A DNA stretch of 64,000 nt from Caldilineaceae bacterium. Lineage in GTDB: Bacteria; Chloroflexota; Anaerolineae; Caldilineales; Caldilineaceae. The notes below the pieces were generated by a model. That model was not told the origin of the DNA. It made no database searches and worked only from the letters and a program-made list of their open reading frames with translations. Where the stretch lies: the NCBI GenBank assembly GCA_019637685.1, contig JAHBVF010000013.1, positions 1 through 64,000 on the forward strand, read 5' to 3'. How positions within the stretch are numbered: position 1 is the stretch's first letter; each line of letters begins with the position of its first letter. The translations under genes were made by a program, and so were the position numbers. This document shows, piece by piece, positions 42,974 to 51,704 of this stretch.

Positions 42974-45358
42974 GTGTCTTTATCCATACCTGCTATTCTG
43001 CGACCACCCCACTTTGATGACGAAAAGGCCAACGAGCGGGCCACTATTCTGTGGACAATGCTTGTCACATTACTGGCAATCGTCGTCCTCTATCTGCTGA
43101 TTGCCCCCACCTTCTTCTTTCCCGAAAGTCGTTCGATTCTGCCCGCCAGCCTGCTGGAGATCGCAGTAATTGTGGGAATGTTGGCTCTGGCGCGCAGAGG
43201 ATATATCCGCTTGACCAGTTGGCTGCTCTGCCTATTGCTCGAACTATTGCTGCTTTTTACACTCTACCAAAGCGGGGGCATTCGGGGGGCCGGCTACCTC
43301 AGCCACATCTCTCTTGTGCTTGTGGTGGGGCTGCTCTTGGGGGGGCGGCAGGCCACAGGCGCGGCCCTGGTGAGCCTGTTGGCAGGGCTGTTGGCCTGGT
43401 ATATCACCGCGTCGGGATTGTCGCCCAACAGCATTTTTCAGCCATCCATCTTCCATACCTGGTCGGAAGTCACGCTGAATATTGTGACCACAGCCATCTT
43501 TTTGCGGGTGTGGGATCGCAGCAGCCAGCGGGCCAGGCAACGCATCCACTACCAGTTGGCCGAGCGCCAGCGGGCCGAGGCAGCCCTGGCCCACAGCGAA
43601 GAGGAGCTGCACCTGGCGCTCTCGGCCTCTCGGGTGGGCACGTGGAACTGGAATATAACGACGGGCGACGTAACTTGGTCGGAGCAGGTGGGGCTGCTTT
43701 TCGGCCTGCCCCCCGGCGAAAGCGTGGGCAGTTTCGAGCGTTACCTTAGCCTGATCCACCCGGAAGACCGGCCACTGGTCGAGACAGCCATCCAGGCAGC
43801 GGTGGCGGAACGCAGCCAGATGAGCGTGGAACACAGAGTTATCTGGCCGGATAATTCCATCCATTGGCTGGTGGGCCGGGGCGATTTGGCCACCGGGACA
43901 GATGACAGCCCCGTGCGCATGGCTGGTACAGTTGTGGACATCACAGACCGAAAACGCACGAGTTTGGAACTGGCGGAAAGCGAACGCAAATATCGGCTTC
44001 TTTTCGAGACATCCCAGGACGCAATCGTCAATCTGGAGTTGGAAGAGAGGCGCATTGTCGACTGCAACCCAGCTACAGAGGCCATGTATGGCTATAGCCG
44101 GAAAGAATTGCTGGGCATGACTTCTATGCAACTCTCCCAGAACCCACCTCTTCCCCTGGCCGAGCTCGATGACAGTCAGTTCAGCAGCCCATCAAAAATT
44201 CACCGCCAGCACGCCATCCACCAGCGCAAGGACGGCAGCACATTTCCAGTGGAGGTGTCGGCCAGCGCTTACCAGAACAATGGCAAACCAATGATATACG
44301 CTGCCTTTCGGGACATTACCGAGCGAATGGAGGCGGAGAGTGCCCTGCGCAGCAGCGAAGCCCGCTACCGGGCCATTGTGGAAAGCACCGACGATCTCAT
44401 CTGCCGGTTTCTGCCCGACACAACCCTCATTTTCGTCAACGAAGCCTATTGCCGCTATTTTGGCCGCACGCGGGAAGAACTGATCGGCCTGCCGTTTCTC
44501 ACGCTCATTCCAGAGTCGGAGCACGCAAGCATTCGCGAACAATTGCAGAAGTTGATGGAGACGGATGCATCTTTCACCTACGAACACCAGGTGGTGACAC
44601 CCGGCGGGGAACTGCGCTGGCAACAGTGGACCGACAGATCGATTGTGGATGGCGATGGCGTTGTCCGCGAGTTGCAGTCTGTGGGACGCGACACAAATGA
44701 ACGCCGGGTGACCGAAGAGCATCTGCAGGAATCCCTGCGCGAGAAGGAAATTCTCTTCCGGGAAATCCACCACCGGGTCAAGAACAATCTGCAAATTGTT
44801 TCCAGTCTGCTCAAATTGCAGGCGGCAACCCTGGAAGACAGCCAGATGCGGGCGATTGTCGACGACAGCCGCAACCGCATCAATTCTATGGCCCTGATCC
44901 ACGAACGGCTCTATCGCACGGGCGATCTGGCCCAGATCGATTTTGCGGCCTATGCCAAAGAATTGGTGGTCCATCTATTCCGTGCCCACGGCGCTGCAGC
45001 CCGGCACATTACCGCCCACATCGACATTCCCGACATTCAGCTCCGGGTAGATACGGCGATTCCCTGCGGCCTGATCATCAACGAACTCGTCACCAATGCG
45101 CTCAAGCACGCCTTTCCCCATCAGACACCGGGGCAGGTGACCATTGCCGTCACCGCGGATAGGGACGAGCGCGTTCATCTCCGCGTGCAGGACAACGGCA
45201 TTGGGCTGCCCCCAGGCCAGGACATTGCCGAGACCGATAGCCTGGGATTGCAGCTTGTACAGACGCTCGTAGCCCAGATCGACGGGGCGTTGACACGTCT
45301 GCCTGGCCCCGGCGCGGGCATTTGTATCACCTTTTCCAACAAAGAAAAACTGGGGTAG
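42974..45358 (+). CDS. PAS-domain sensor histidine kinase (HisKA_2 family)
   Basis: 794 residues. About five to six TM helices (25-165) form a membrane module, then a coiled linker (SQRARQRIHYQLAERQRAEA). A first PAS/PAC follows (ELHLALSASRVGTWNWNITT), a second (KYRLLFETSQDAIVNLELEE) and a third (ARYRAIVESTDDLICRFLPD). The kinase core has the HisKA_2 H-box LFREIHHRVKNNLQIVSSLL, N-box INELVTNALKHAF and DNGIGLPP, and ends LGLQLVQTLVAQIDG. This class often signals to CheY- or LuxR-like or antiterminator regulators; none is beside it. GTG at 42974 follows AGGAG. Confidence 0.92.
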   Translation: MSLSIPAILRPPHFDDEKANERATILWTMLVTLLAIVVLYLLIAPTFFFPESRSILPASLLEIAVIVGMLALARRGYIRLTSWLLCLLLELLLLFTLYQSGGIRGAGYLSHISLVLVVGLLLGGRQATGAALVSLLAGLLAWYITASGLSPNSIFQPSIFHTWSEVTLNIVTTAIFLRVWDRSSQRARQRIHYQLAERQRAEAALAHSEEELHLALSASRVGTWNWNITTGDVTWSEQVGLLFGLPPGESVGSFERYLSLIHPEDRPLVETAIQAAVAERSQMSVEHRVIWPDNSIHWLVGRGDLATGTDDSPVRMAGTVVDITDRKRTSLELAESERKYRLLFETSQDAIVNLELEERRIVDCNPATEAMYGYSRKELLGMTSMQLSQNPPLPLAELDDSQFSSPSKIHRQHAIHQRKDGSTFPVEVSASAYQNNGKPMIYAAFRDITERMEAESALRSSEARYRAIVESTDDLICRFLPDTTLIFVNEAYCRYFGRTREELIGLPFLTLIPESEHASIREQLQKLMETDASFTYEHQVVTPGGELRWQQWTDRSIVDGDGVVRELQSVGRDTNERRVTEEHLQESLREKEILFREIHHRVKNNLQIVSSLLKLQAATLEDSQMRAIVDDSRNRINSMALIHERLYRTGDLAQIDFAAYAKELVVHLFRAHGAAARHITAHIDIPDIQLRVDTAIPCGLIINELVTNALKHAFPHQTPGQVTIAVTADRDERVHLRVQDNGIGLPPGQDIAETDSLGLQLVQTLVAQIDGALTRLPGPGAGICITFSNKEKLG

Positions 45359-45409
45359 AATAGGTATACATCTCTTTTTCCTCACCCAAATTTCTTTCGG
45401 AGATTTCCT

Positions 45410-46372
45410 ATGCCCCTGCTTTTTGATATGCCTTTGGACCGGCTAAAAACCTATGAAGGCCGGAACCCGCGGCCGGCGGACTTTGACGAGTATTGGGATC
45501 GATCCCTGGCCGAGCTGGCCGCCATCGATCCCGCGGTGGAGCTGGTCCCCGCCCAGTTCCAATCGCCTTTTGCTGACTGCTTCCACATGTATTTCACCGG
45601 CACGGGCGGCGCACGGGTCCACGCCAAGCTGCTGCGCCCCAAAAACGCCGCGAACCCCCACCCGGCTGTTCTGATGTTCCACGGCTATTCGGGCGACAGC
45701 GGCGACTGGCAGAGCAAACTGGGCTATGTGGCCGCGGGCTACACTGTGGCCGCGCTGGATTGTCGCGGCCAGGGCGGTCTGTCGGAGGATGTGGGCGGCG
45801 TGCCGGGCTGGACCCTGCGCGGTCATATTGTGCGCGGGCTGGACGGCAAGCCCGAAGACCTGCTCTATCGCCACATTTTCCTCGACTGCGCGCGCATGGC
45901 CCAGATTGTGATGGATATGCCCGATGTGGACGAGACCCGCGTGGGCGCTACCGGCGGCAGCCAGGGCGGCGCGCTGACACTGGCCTGTGTGTCCCTGGAA
46001 CCCCGTGTCAAACGGGCCGCGCCTGTCTACCCCTTTCTGTCCGACTACAAACGGGTGTGGGACATCGATATGGACAAAGACGCCTATGCCGAGCTGCGGG
46101 AATGGTTCCGCAAGTTTGACCCCCGGCACGAACGGGAGGAGGAAGTCTTCACCCGTCTGGGCTATATCGACATCCAATTCCTGGCCCCCCGCATCCGCGC
46201 CGAAGTGATGATGGGCGTGGGCGAGATGGACCAGATTTGCCCGCCCTCCAGCCAGTACGCGGCCTTCAACAAAATCACATCGCCCAAGCAGGCTGTCCAC
46301 TATCCGGACTACGGCCACGAGAAATTGCCCGACTTTGACGACCGCATCTTTGAATGGATGATGGACCTGTAG
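45410..46372 (+). CDS. acetyl xylan esterase / cephalosporin-C deacetylase family
   Basis: 320 residues, AXE1-family alpha/beta hydrolase. Landmarks are the family start PLDRLKTYEGRNPRPADFDE, AVLMFHGYSGDSGDWQSKLG, LDCRGQGGLSEDVGG, the nucleophile in VGATGGSQGGALTLACVSLE (Ser about 183), the acid in MMGVGEMDQICPPSSQYAAF and the His in YPDYGHEKLPDFDD. Members remove acetyl groups from xylan, xylo-oligosaccharides or cephalosporins, usually in the cytoplasm as hexamers. No signal peptide, so it acts on imported oligosaccharides. A good ribosome site TTCGGAGATTT precedes the ATG. Confidence 0.92.
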   Translation: MPLLFDMPLDRLKTYEGRNPRPADFDEYWDRSLAELAAIDPAVELVPAQFQSPFADCFHMYFTGTGGARVHAKLLRPKNAANPHPAVLMFHGYSGDSGDWQSKLGYVAAGYTVAALDCRGQGGLSEDVGGVPGWTLRGHIVRGLDGKPEDLLYRHIFLDCARMAQIVMDMPDVDETRVGATGGSQGGALTLACVSLEPRVKRAAPVYPFLSDYKRVWDIDMDKDAYAELREWFRKFDPRHEREEEVFTRLGYIDIQFLAPRIRAEVMMGVGEMDQICPPSSQYAAFNKITSPKQAVHYPDYGHEKLPDFDDRIFEWMMDL

Positions 46373-46453
46373 GCTGCGTCAAAGAAGAGTAACGAAGGGG
46401 TGAGAAGGGGTTTGCGCCCGTTCACCCCTCTCCCCCTCATTCAGGACTTGATT

Positions 46454-47323
46454 GTGAATCCGCAAGACCCTCAAAAAATTGCATGGCAGTATGCCAACCG
46501 GGCGGCGCTGGTTGCCCGGCTGGAATTTGCCCTGAACGCCGACGACGAAACTCTTTTTACGGAAGAGTGGAACGGTCATCTTGTGGCTGTCACCAAAGAA
46601 AAGAATACCCTGCGCCTCTGGCTTATCGACCAGAGCGCAAACGATACCGATTGGGTGCAGAGTATTCTGCACTTGACCGATCCGCTCTTTCTGCCCATGA
46701 GCTATACCCAGGCGATGATGCTGGCGCTCATTTGGCAGCCCCAGCCGGAACGCATTTTTGTAACCGGGCTGGGTGGCGGCGGGCTGGCAACCGTCCTGCA
46801 TCACTACCTGTGGCAGACCCGCATCGACTGCGTGGAGCTATCGCCCCCGGTGGTGGCCGCCGCGATTGGCTGCTTTGGCTTCGCCCCCGACGAGCGGATG
46901 TCGCTGACGACAGGCGACGCGCTGGAGGCCTTGGCCCAGGCCGCGCCCCGAAGCTATGACATTCTCTTTCTCGATCTGTTCTTCGACAACGGCGAAACGC
47001 CCGAACATCTGGTGACAGATGATTTCTTTCGGCTGTGCCAAAGCCGATTGCGCCCAGGCGGGCTGCTGACAATGAATTTGGGCGCAAAGATGCCCGACTT
47101 TTCCCAACGGCTTGCCCCAATCGCGGCCCATTTCCCCAGTGTCTACACCTGTCGGGGGCACGGCTCCACGCAAGTTGTCTTTGCCACCGAGCGCCCGCCC
47201 ATTGCCTCCTTTGCCCTCACCCAGCAGGCAATGGCCATCCAGCAGGAACACAGCTTTGCCTTTCCCTACGTTCCCTGGGTCTCCCGGCTGATCCAACAGC
47301 GGCCCACGCCGGAGCCAGTCTGA
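46454..47323 (+). CDS. spermidine synthase-like methyltransferase-fold protein
   Basis: About 289 residues. The Rossmann motif reads IFVTGLGGGGLATVLHHYLW, then IDCVELSPPVVAAAIGCFGF and LTTGDALEALAQAAPRSYDI with LFLDLFFDNG. This is the SpeE-like fold, including the 'D...f' of polyamine synthases, but the aminopropyl-acceptor loop is not clear, so polyamine synthesis is not established. Start is uncertain: GTG at 46454 (VNPQDPQK) has AGGA upstream; the frame opens at 46400. The stop overlaps the ATG of the FkbM-like gene by one base (TGATG), so the two are coupled. Confidence 0.72.
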   Translation: MNPQDPQKIAWQYANRAALVARLEFALNADDETLFTEEWNGHLVAVTKEKNTLRLWLIDQSANDTDWVQSILHLTDPLFLPMSYTQAMMLALIWQPQPERIFVTGLGGGGLATVLHHYLWQTRIDCVELSPPVVAAAIGCFGFAPDERMSLTTGDALEALAQAAPRSYDILFLDLFFDNGETPEHLVTDDFFRLCQSRLRPGGLLTMNLGAKMPDFSQRLAPIAAHFPSVYTCRGHGSTQVVFATERPPIASFALTQQAMAIQQEHSFAFPYVPWVSRLIQQRPTPEPV

Positions 47324-48072
47324 TGCAGGGCCGGCTGGCGCGCTGGGCCGGGTTGGCCCGTTCCCTGGCCATCTACTACGGCGTGCCTGGCCGCGCCCGC
47401 AAGGATCGAAACTTCTACAGGCAATTCGTCCAGCCCGGCGCGCTGGTCTTCGACATCGGCGCGCACGTGGGCAACCGGCTGCGGGTGATGCGTCAACTGG
47501 GCGCAACCTGTGTGGCCGTGGAACCCCAGCCCCTTTTTGCCGATTTTCTGGACTATTTCTATGGGCAGGACGAGCAGGTGGTGCTGGTGCGAGAGGCCAT
47601 AGGCGCAACCCCAGGCGCGGCCACATTGCACATTTCCCAGCGCACACCGACAGTGACGACCATCTCGACGGGCTGGATGGACGCGGTGCGCCAGGCCGAT
47701 GCCTTTGCAAATGTGCATTGGGAAGAAACGGTGACTGTGCCTGTGACCACCCTGGACGCGCTGATTGCCCGCCACGGCACGCCCGATTTCTGCAAAATCG
47801 ATGTGGAAGGCTCGGAGTTGGCCGTGCTGGAAGGATTGTCGATTCCCCTGCCCCTGCTCTCCTTCGAGTACATCCCCGCTACCCAAGAAATGGCCCTGGC
47901 CTGTATCCAACGGCTGCAAGCCCTGGGCAGTTATCGCTATAATTGGTCGGTTGGGGAAGAACAGCGGCTGGCCTCGGCCCTTTGGCTGGACGCGGCGGAG
48001 ATAACAGCGCGGGTGAGGGGAATGGGGGTCAACGACAGGTCGGGGGATATGTATGCGAAGCGATCAGAGTAA
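47323..48072 (+). CDS. FkbM family methyltransferase
   Basis: 249 residues. SAM-binding motif LVFDIGAHVGNRLRVMRQLG, acidic loop CVAVEPQPLFADFLDYFY, post-motif VVLVREAIGATPGAATLHIS, the FkbM signature VTTLDALIARHGTPDFCKID followed by VEGSELAVLEGLS, and FEYIPATQEM. FkbM methyltransferases O-methylate natural products, lipids or sugars; the target is unknown. ATG at 47323 uses the last base of the preceding stop. The long upstream open frame is an overlap artefact in the neighbouring gene. Confidence 0.85.
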   Translation: MQGRLARWAGLARSLAIYYGVPGRARKDRNFYRQFVQPGALVFDIGAHVGNRLRVMRQLGATCVAVEPQPLFADFLDYFYGQDEQVVLVREAIGATPGAATLHISQRTPTVTTISTGWMDAVRQADAFANVHWEETVTVPVTTLDALIARHGTPDFCKIDVEGSELAVLEGLSIPLPLLSFEYIPATQEMALACIQRLQALGSYRYNWSVGEEQRLASALWLDAAEITARVRGMGVNDRSGDMYAKRSE

Positions 48073-48207
48073 AAACAGTCATCACACAATGTGTGCCGCC
48101 AGGACAGAAAACCCATTCTCCCATCCGCGGGTCAATCTCTGCCGCGTCGCCGACTTTTCGGATCGTTCGGCTGCGCGATAGGAAATATGCCGCAAAAGGA
48201 GCACCCA

Positions 48208-48615
48208 ATGGTTCACTACACAGATTCGCTAGACGGCATCAGCGAACAGACTGTCACCGGCCTTTTCGCTCACTGGGGAACACCCCCAGCACCAGCCGCG
48301 ATTTTGCGCATTTTTCAGGGCAGCGATCTGCTGCTCCTGGCCCGGAATGGGGAGAGTGGGCCGGTCATCGGCTACATCACAGCCATCACCGATGGCGTCT
48401 CCGCCGCCTATATTCCCCATTTGGAAGTGCGCGAGGCGTGGCAAGGCCAGGGCATAGGCTCGGAGCTGGTGCGCCAGGTGGTGGAACGGCTGCACCATAT
48501 TTATGCCATCGATCTTATGTGCGACCCGGAGTTGCAGCCCTTCTACGCCAGGCACGGCTTTCGCGCCTGGTCGGGGATGCTCATCCGCAACTACGACCGC
48601 CAGTCCTGTAGCTGA
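48208..48615 (+). CDS. GNAT family N-acetyltransferase
   Basis: 135 residues with the GNAT core: a beta strand DLLLLARNGESGPVIGYITA, AAYIPHLEVREAWQGQGIGS with the acetyl-CoA pyrophosphate loop Q-G-Q-G-I-G-S, then ELVRQVVERLHHIYAIDLMC and the terminal YARHGFRAWSGMLIR. The acceptor cannot be told. The ATG at 48208 has AAAGGAG seven to eight bases upstream; longer open frame ignored. It stands between the FkbM-like gene and a MITE-like element. Confidence 0.87.
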   Translation: MVHYTDSLDGISEQTVTGLFAHWGTPPAPAAILRIFQGSDLLLLARNGESGPVIGYITAITDGVSAAYIPHLEVREAWQGQGIGSELVRQVVERLHHIYAIDLMCDPELQPFYARHGFRAWSGMLIRNYDRQSCS

Positions 48616-48867
48616 TAGATTTCCTTCAGCGGCTGATTGGGACGCAGTTTTTGGCGTGCTATAATACCGAGTCCACTGCAGAAAGGGTGCTTTCTCCCGC
48701 GGAGATGCCGAGACGCAGAGAATTTCAGGAGAGAATCCTTCTTTTCATCCGCGTCTATCTGTCTTCATCCGTAGCTAAAACAGCTTTTTGCAGCAGAGTC
48801 CTGCACACTGCGTTCAGCGCTCTGCGCCGCGCACATTTTTTTATCCAAACTCAGAGGGAGTTACCTT
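48616..48867. other. intergenic with MITE-like element
   Basis: About 250 bases holding the second copy of the GACTC...CTGCAAAAAG element at 48669-48800, directly upstream of the MetE-like gene. Confidence 0.6.
48669..48800. mobile_element. second MITE-like family, copy 2 (inverted relative to copy 1)
   Basis: The left end is GAGTCCACTGCAGAAAG; the right end inverted is GACTCTGCTGCAAAAAG. The interior has CTTTCTCCCGCGGAGATGCC and AGAATTTCAGGAGAGAATCC, shared with 40451-40573 on the opposite strand. It ends 67 bases before the MetE-like start and could carry its promoter. Confidence 0.65.
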
Positions 48868-49872
48868 ATGCCCCCGGCTATTCGTACAACTGTTGTCGGC
48901 AGTTATCCTGTTCCCACCTGGCTGGCAGCCTATCCCACCACACCCAACCTGCGCGACGCGATTCTGGTTGTGTTGAAAACCCAGGAACTGGCCGGGCTGG
49001 ACCTGATCGCGGACGGCGAGCTATCCCGTTTCGATGTCAACCACCCGGAAACCAATGGGATGATTGAGTATTTTGTGCGCCCACTGCGGGGGATCAGCCT
49101 CAAATTGGGCCGGGCCGAGATCGAACGCTTTCGCCGCCAACAGGGGATGGGTTTCCGCACCCGGCCCGCGGGGCTGATCCACGCGCCTATTCATTCCGGG
49201 TCATTGGACTTGCTCTCTGCCTGGGAATCCGTGAGACCCCTGAGCCAGATTCCCCAGAAATTCACCCTGACTTCGCCCTATATGTTGGCCAAGACGCTGC
49301 TGGACGAGCACTACGAAGACCTGCGGGTGCTCACAATGGAACTGGCCCGCATCCTGCGCGGCCAGGTGGAGCAGATCGACGCGCCGGTGATTCAGGTGGA
49401 TGAGGCCAATCTGACCGGCCACCCGGAGGACGCGGACTGGGCACACGAGCCAATCAACCACGTGCTGGACGGCATTCAGGGGGAGCGGGCGCTGCATCTC
49501 TGCTTCGGCAACTACGGCGGCCAGTCTATCCAGACCGGCTTCTGGGCCAAACTGCTGCCCTTCCTCAACAATCTGCACGTGGACCACCTGGTGCTGGAAT
49601 TCGCCCGCCGGGGCTACGACGAACTGCCCCTCTTCCGGGATCTGCGCCCGGAGATCGCCCTGGGCATCGGCGTCATCGACATCAAAGACAACGAAGTCGA
49701 GTCCGCGGAAACCGTCGCCCGGCGCATTGAGCACGCGGTCAGCGTCCTCGGCCCAGAGCGGGTGAAGTGGGTGCATCCAGACTGCGGCTTCTGGATGCTG
49801 CCCCGCTCGGTGGCCGATCGCAAGATGGCCGCGCTGGTGCAGGGGCGGAATCTGGCGGAAGGGCGGGGATGA
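48868..49872 (+). CDS. cobalamin-independent methionine synthase (MetE C-terminal domain-like) protein
   Basis: 334 residues, a single MetE-type TIM barrel. Landmarks are TTVVGSYPVPTWL, LIADGELSRFDVNHPET, VIQVDEANLTGHPED, the zinc ligands His and Cys in RALHLCFGNYGG, Glu in HLVLEFARRGYDE and Cys in WVHPDCGFWMLPR, with GIGVIDIKDNEVESAETVAR in between. It therefore has an intact metal site for thiol methylation. Short versions without the N-terminal domain use simpler methyl donors such as methylcobalamin or act in other thiol transfers. ATG start with GGGAG upstream. Confidence 0.85.
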   Translation: MPPAIRTTVVGSYPVPTWLAAYPTTPNLRDAILVVLKTQELAGLDLIADGELSRFDVNHPETNGMIEYFVRPLRGISLKLGRAEIERFRRQQGMGFRTRPAGLIHAPIHSGSLDLLSAWESVRPLSQIPQKFTLTSPYMLAKTLLDEHYEDLRVLTMELARILRGQVEQIDAPVIQVDEANLTGHPEDADWAHEPINHVLDGIQGERALHLCFGNYGGQSIQTGFWAKLLPFLNNLHVDHLVLEFARRGYDELPLFRDLRPEIALGIGVIDIKDNEVESAETVARRIEHAVSVLGPERVKWVHPDCGFWMLPRSVADRKMAALVQGRNLAEGRG

Positions 49873-49904
49873 AGGGGTGACAAGGTGAAGGGGTGAGTAA
49901 TACC

Positions 49905-49982
49905 CGACACCGGACACCCGACACTTTCCATCTGCCACCTGCCGCCTGCCACCTGCAACTTTCAACCTTCCACATCTCACCC
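49905..49982. repeat. short iterated repeats upstream of Gfo/Idh gene
   Basis: CGACACCGGACACCCGACAC followed by CTGCCACCTGCCGCCTGCCA and CCTGCAACTTTCAACCTTCC; six- to eight-base units iterated imperfectly. Confidence 0.6.
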
Positions 49983-49996
49983 ACAAGGAACCTCTT

Positions 49997-51094
49997 ATGA
50001 CCACTCCTCTCTCCGCCGTACTCATCGGCACAGGCGGCATTGCTCGCTCCCACGTCAACGCCCTGCGCTCCAACGCCGACCGCGCCCAACTGGTGGCGGC
50101 CATGGACATCGACGCTGAACGGGTCTCCGCCTTCTGCGAGACAAATGAAATCCCCCGGCCCTACACGGATTTGGCCGAAATGCTGGAACGGGAAAAGCCC
50201 GATCTGGTGCATATCGCCACCCCACCCAGCCTCCACGCCCAACAGGTCGTCCAGGCATTGGAAGCGGGCGCGTGGGTGCTATGCGAAAAGCCTCTCTGCG
50301 CGTCCCTGGCCGAAATGGATTTAATTGAAGAAGCCGAGCAGCGCACGGGCAACTATTGCAGCAGCGTCTTCCAGTGGCGTTTTGGCTCCGCCGGGCAACA
50401 CCTGAAAGGGCTGATCGACAGCGGCGCCATCGGCAAACCGATGATCGCCAACGCGCTCACCACCTGGTATCGCACGCCCGAATATTATGCGGTTCCCTGG
50501 CGGGGCAAGTGGAAGACCGAACTGGGCGGCGTCTCAATGGGCCATGGCATCCATATGATGGACTTTTTGCTCTATCTCTACGGCGAGTGGTCCGAAGTGC
50601 GGGCGATGATCGGCACACTGGACCGGGACATCGAAGTGGAGGATGTGTCCATGGCGATTGTGCGTTTCGCCAACGGCGCGATGGCAAACATCACCAACAG
50701 CGTACTCTCCCCGCGCGAAGAGTCGTATATGCGCTTCGACTTCCAGAAGGCGACGGTCGAACTCCATCACCTCTACCGCTACCAGAACGACGACTGGAGC
50801 TACTCCCTGCATCCCAGCATGACCCACACCGCGGAGTTTGAGGGTTGGAAAACCCTGCCCGCCAATGTGGGGTCCAACCACGACGAGCAGTTGCGCCAGC
50901 TTCTCGACAGCCGGGAAAAGGGCGAACGGCCGCTGGTTTCCGGGCCGGGCGTGCGGGGAACAATCGAATTTCTCGCCAGCCTCTACAAATCCGCCATGAC
51001 CGGCCAGCCCGTGCGCCGGGGCGACATCACACCGGGCGATCCTTTCTATAATGCAATGAACGGGCCGGGGGATCAGTCCTGGCAGAACGTATGA
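49997..51094 (+). CDS. Gfo/Idh/MocA family oxidoreductase
   Basis: 365 residues. The N-terminal Rossmann fold begins LSAVLIGTGGIARSHVNALR, with MDIDAERVSAF, VHIATPPSLHAQQVVQALEA and the family motif WVLCEKPLCASLAEMD (the catalytic Lys in EKP, about residue 97). The C-terminal domain has GGVSMGHGIHMMDFLLYLYG. NAD(P)-dependent sugar or cyclitol dehydrogenase; substrate unknown. The ATG is preceded by CAAGGAAC. Its nearness to an enolase-superfamily gene suggests an acid-sugar pathway. Confidence 0.9.
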   Translation: MTTPLSAVLIGTGGIARSHVNALRSNADRAQLVAAMDIDAERVSAFCETNEIPRPYTDLAEMLEREKPDLVHIATPPSLHAQQVVQALEAGAWVLCEKPLCASLAEMDLIEEAEQRTGNYCSSVFQWRFGSAGQHLKGLIDSGAIGKPMIANALTTWYRTPEYYAVPWRGKWKTELGGVSMGHGIHMMDFLLYLYGEWSEVRAMIGTLDRDIEVEDVSMAIVRFANGAMANITNSVLSPREESYMRFDFQKATVELHHLYRYQNDDWSYSLHPSMTHTAEFEGWKTLPANVGSNHDEQLRQLLDSREKGERPLVSGPGVRGTIEFLASLYKSAMTGQPVRRGDITPGDPFYNAMNGPGDQSWQNV

Positions 51095-51173
51095 AAATTG
51101 TGCCACTGATGAACACTGATAGACGCTGATAAGTTTGGGATGAATACGGATAGAAGTGAAGGAGGGTGCGATT

Positions 51174-51566
51174 GTGGAGCGGAAGTATCCCAACCACGCG
51201 ACACCGGACTTGGATGAACTGACCGGACGGATTATCGGTGCTGTTTTTCAGGTCAGCAACACTTTGGGCGTGGGCTATTTGGAGAAGGTATACGAGCGGG
51301 CGCTCGTACACGAACTCACAAAACGCGGGATGCAGGTCCAAGCCCAGTTGCCTATCCAAGTCGTCTATGACGGCGTAGTCGTGGGCGATTATGCAAGCGA
51401 TATCCTGGTCGAGGGGAAGGTGTTGCTGGAACTCAAAGCGGTGGATAGCCTGACGAATATTCACTTGGCCCAATGCTTGAACTATCTGGCTGCTACCAAA
51501 CTGCGTCTCTGCCTGCTCATCAATTTCGGCAAACCCCGTGTCGTTATCCGACGGGTTACACGCTAA
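51174..51566 (+). CDS. GxxExxY protein
   Basis: 130 residues with the family signature: LTGRIIGAVFQVSNTLGVGY then LEKVYERALVHEL (GxxExxY as GYLEKVY), KRGMQVQAQLPIQVVYDGVV, GDYASDILVEGKVLLELKAV and the end YLAATKLRLCLLINFGKPRV. The family has a PD-(D/E)xK-like core: the Asp of SDILVE and the E-L-K of LELKAV are in place. The function is unknown and members often occur as single insertions near repeats, as here. GTG at 51174 has GGAGGG upstream; a GTG at 51156 is the alternative. Confidence 0.88.
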   Translation: MERKYPNHATPDLDELTGRIIGAVFQVSNTLGVGYLEKVYERALVHELTKRGMQVQAQLPIQVVYDGVVVGDYASDILVEGKVLLELKAVDSLTNIHLAQCLNYLAATKLRLCLLINFGKPRVVIRRVTR

Positions 51567-51606
51567 AAATCTTTCTGTGCCACTGGTAAAGCGACTCTCT
51601 GCTCAT

Positions 51607-51700
51607 CAGTGTCCATCAGTGGCTTTCTATCAGTGTTTATCAGTGTTTATCAGTGTTTATCAGTGTTTATCAGTGTTTATCAGTGTTCATCAGTGGCTAA
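51607..51700. repeat. 10-base tandem repeat upstream of enolase-superfamily gene
   Basis: CAGTGTTTAT repeated five times exactly (51631-51680), then CAGTGTTCAT and CAGTGGCTAA. Imperfect relatives (CAGTGTCCAT, CAGTGGCTTT) precede from 51607. The block ends five bases before the gene's ATG. Confidence 0.85.
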
Positions 51701-51704
51701 TAAC

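Noticed and set aside
51607..51700. Tandem repeat considered as iterons of an origin
   Set aside because: A 10-base unit without a replication initiator gene nearby; it reads as a simple tandem repeat in an upstream region.
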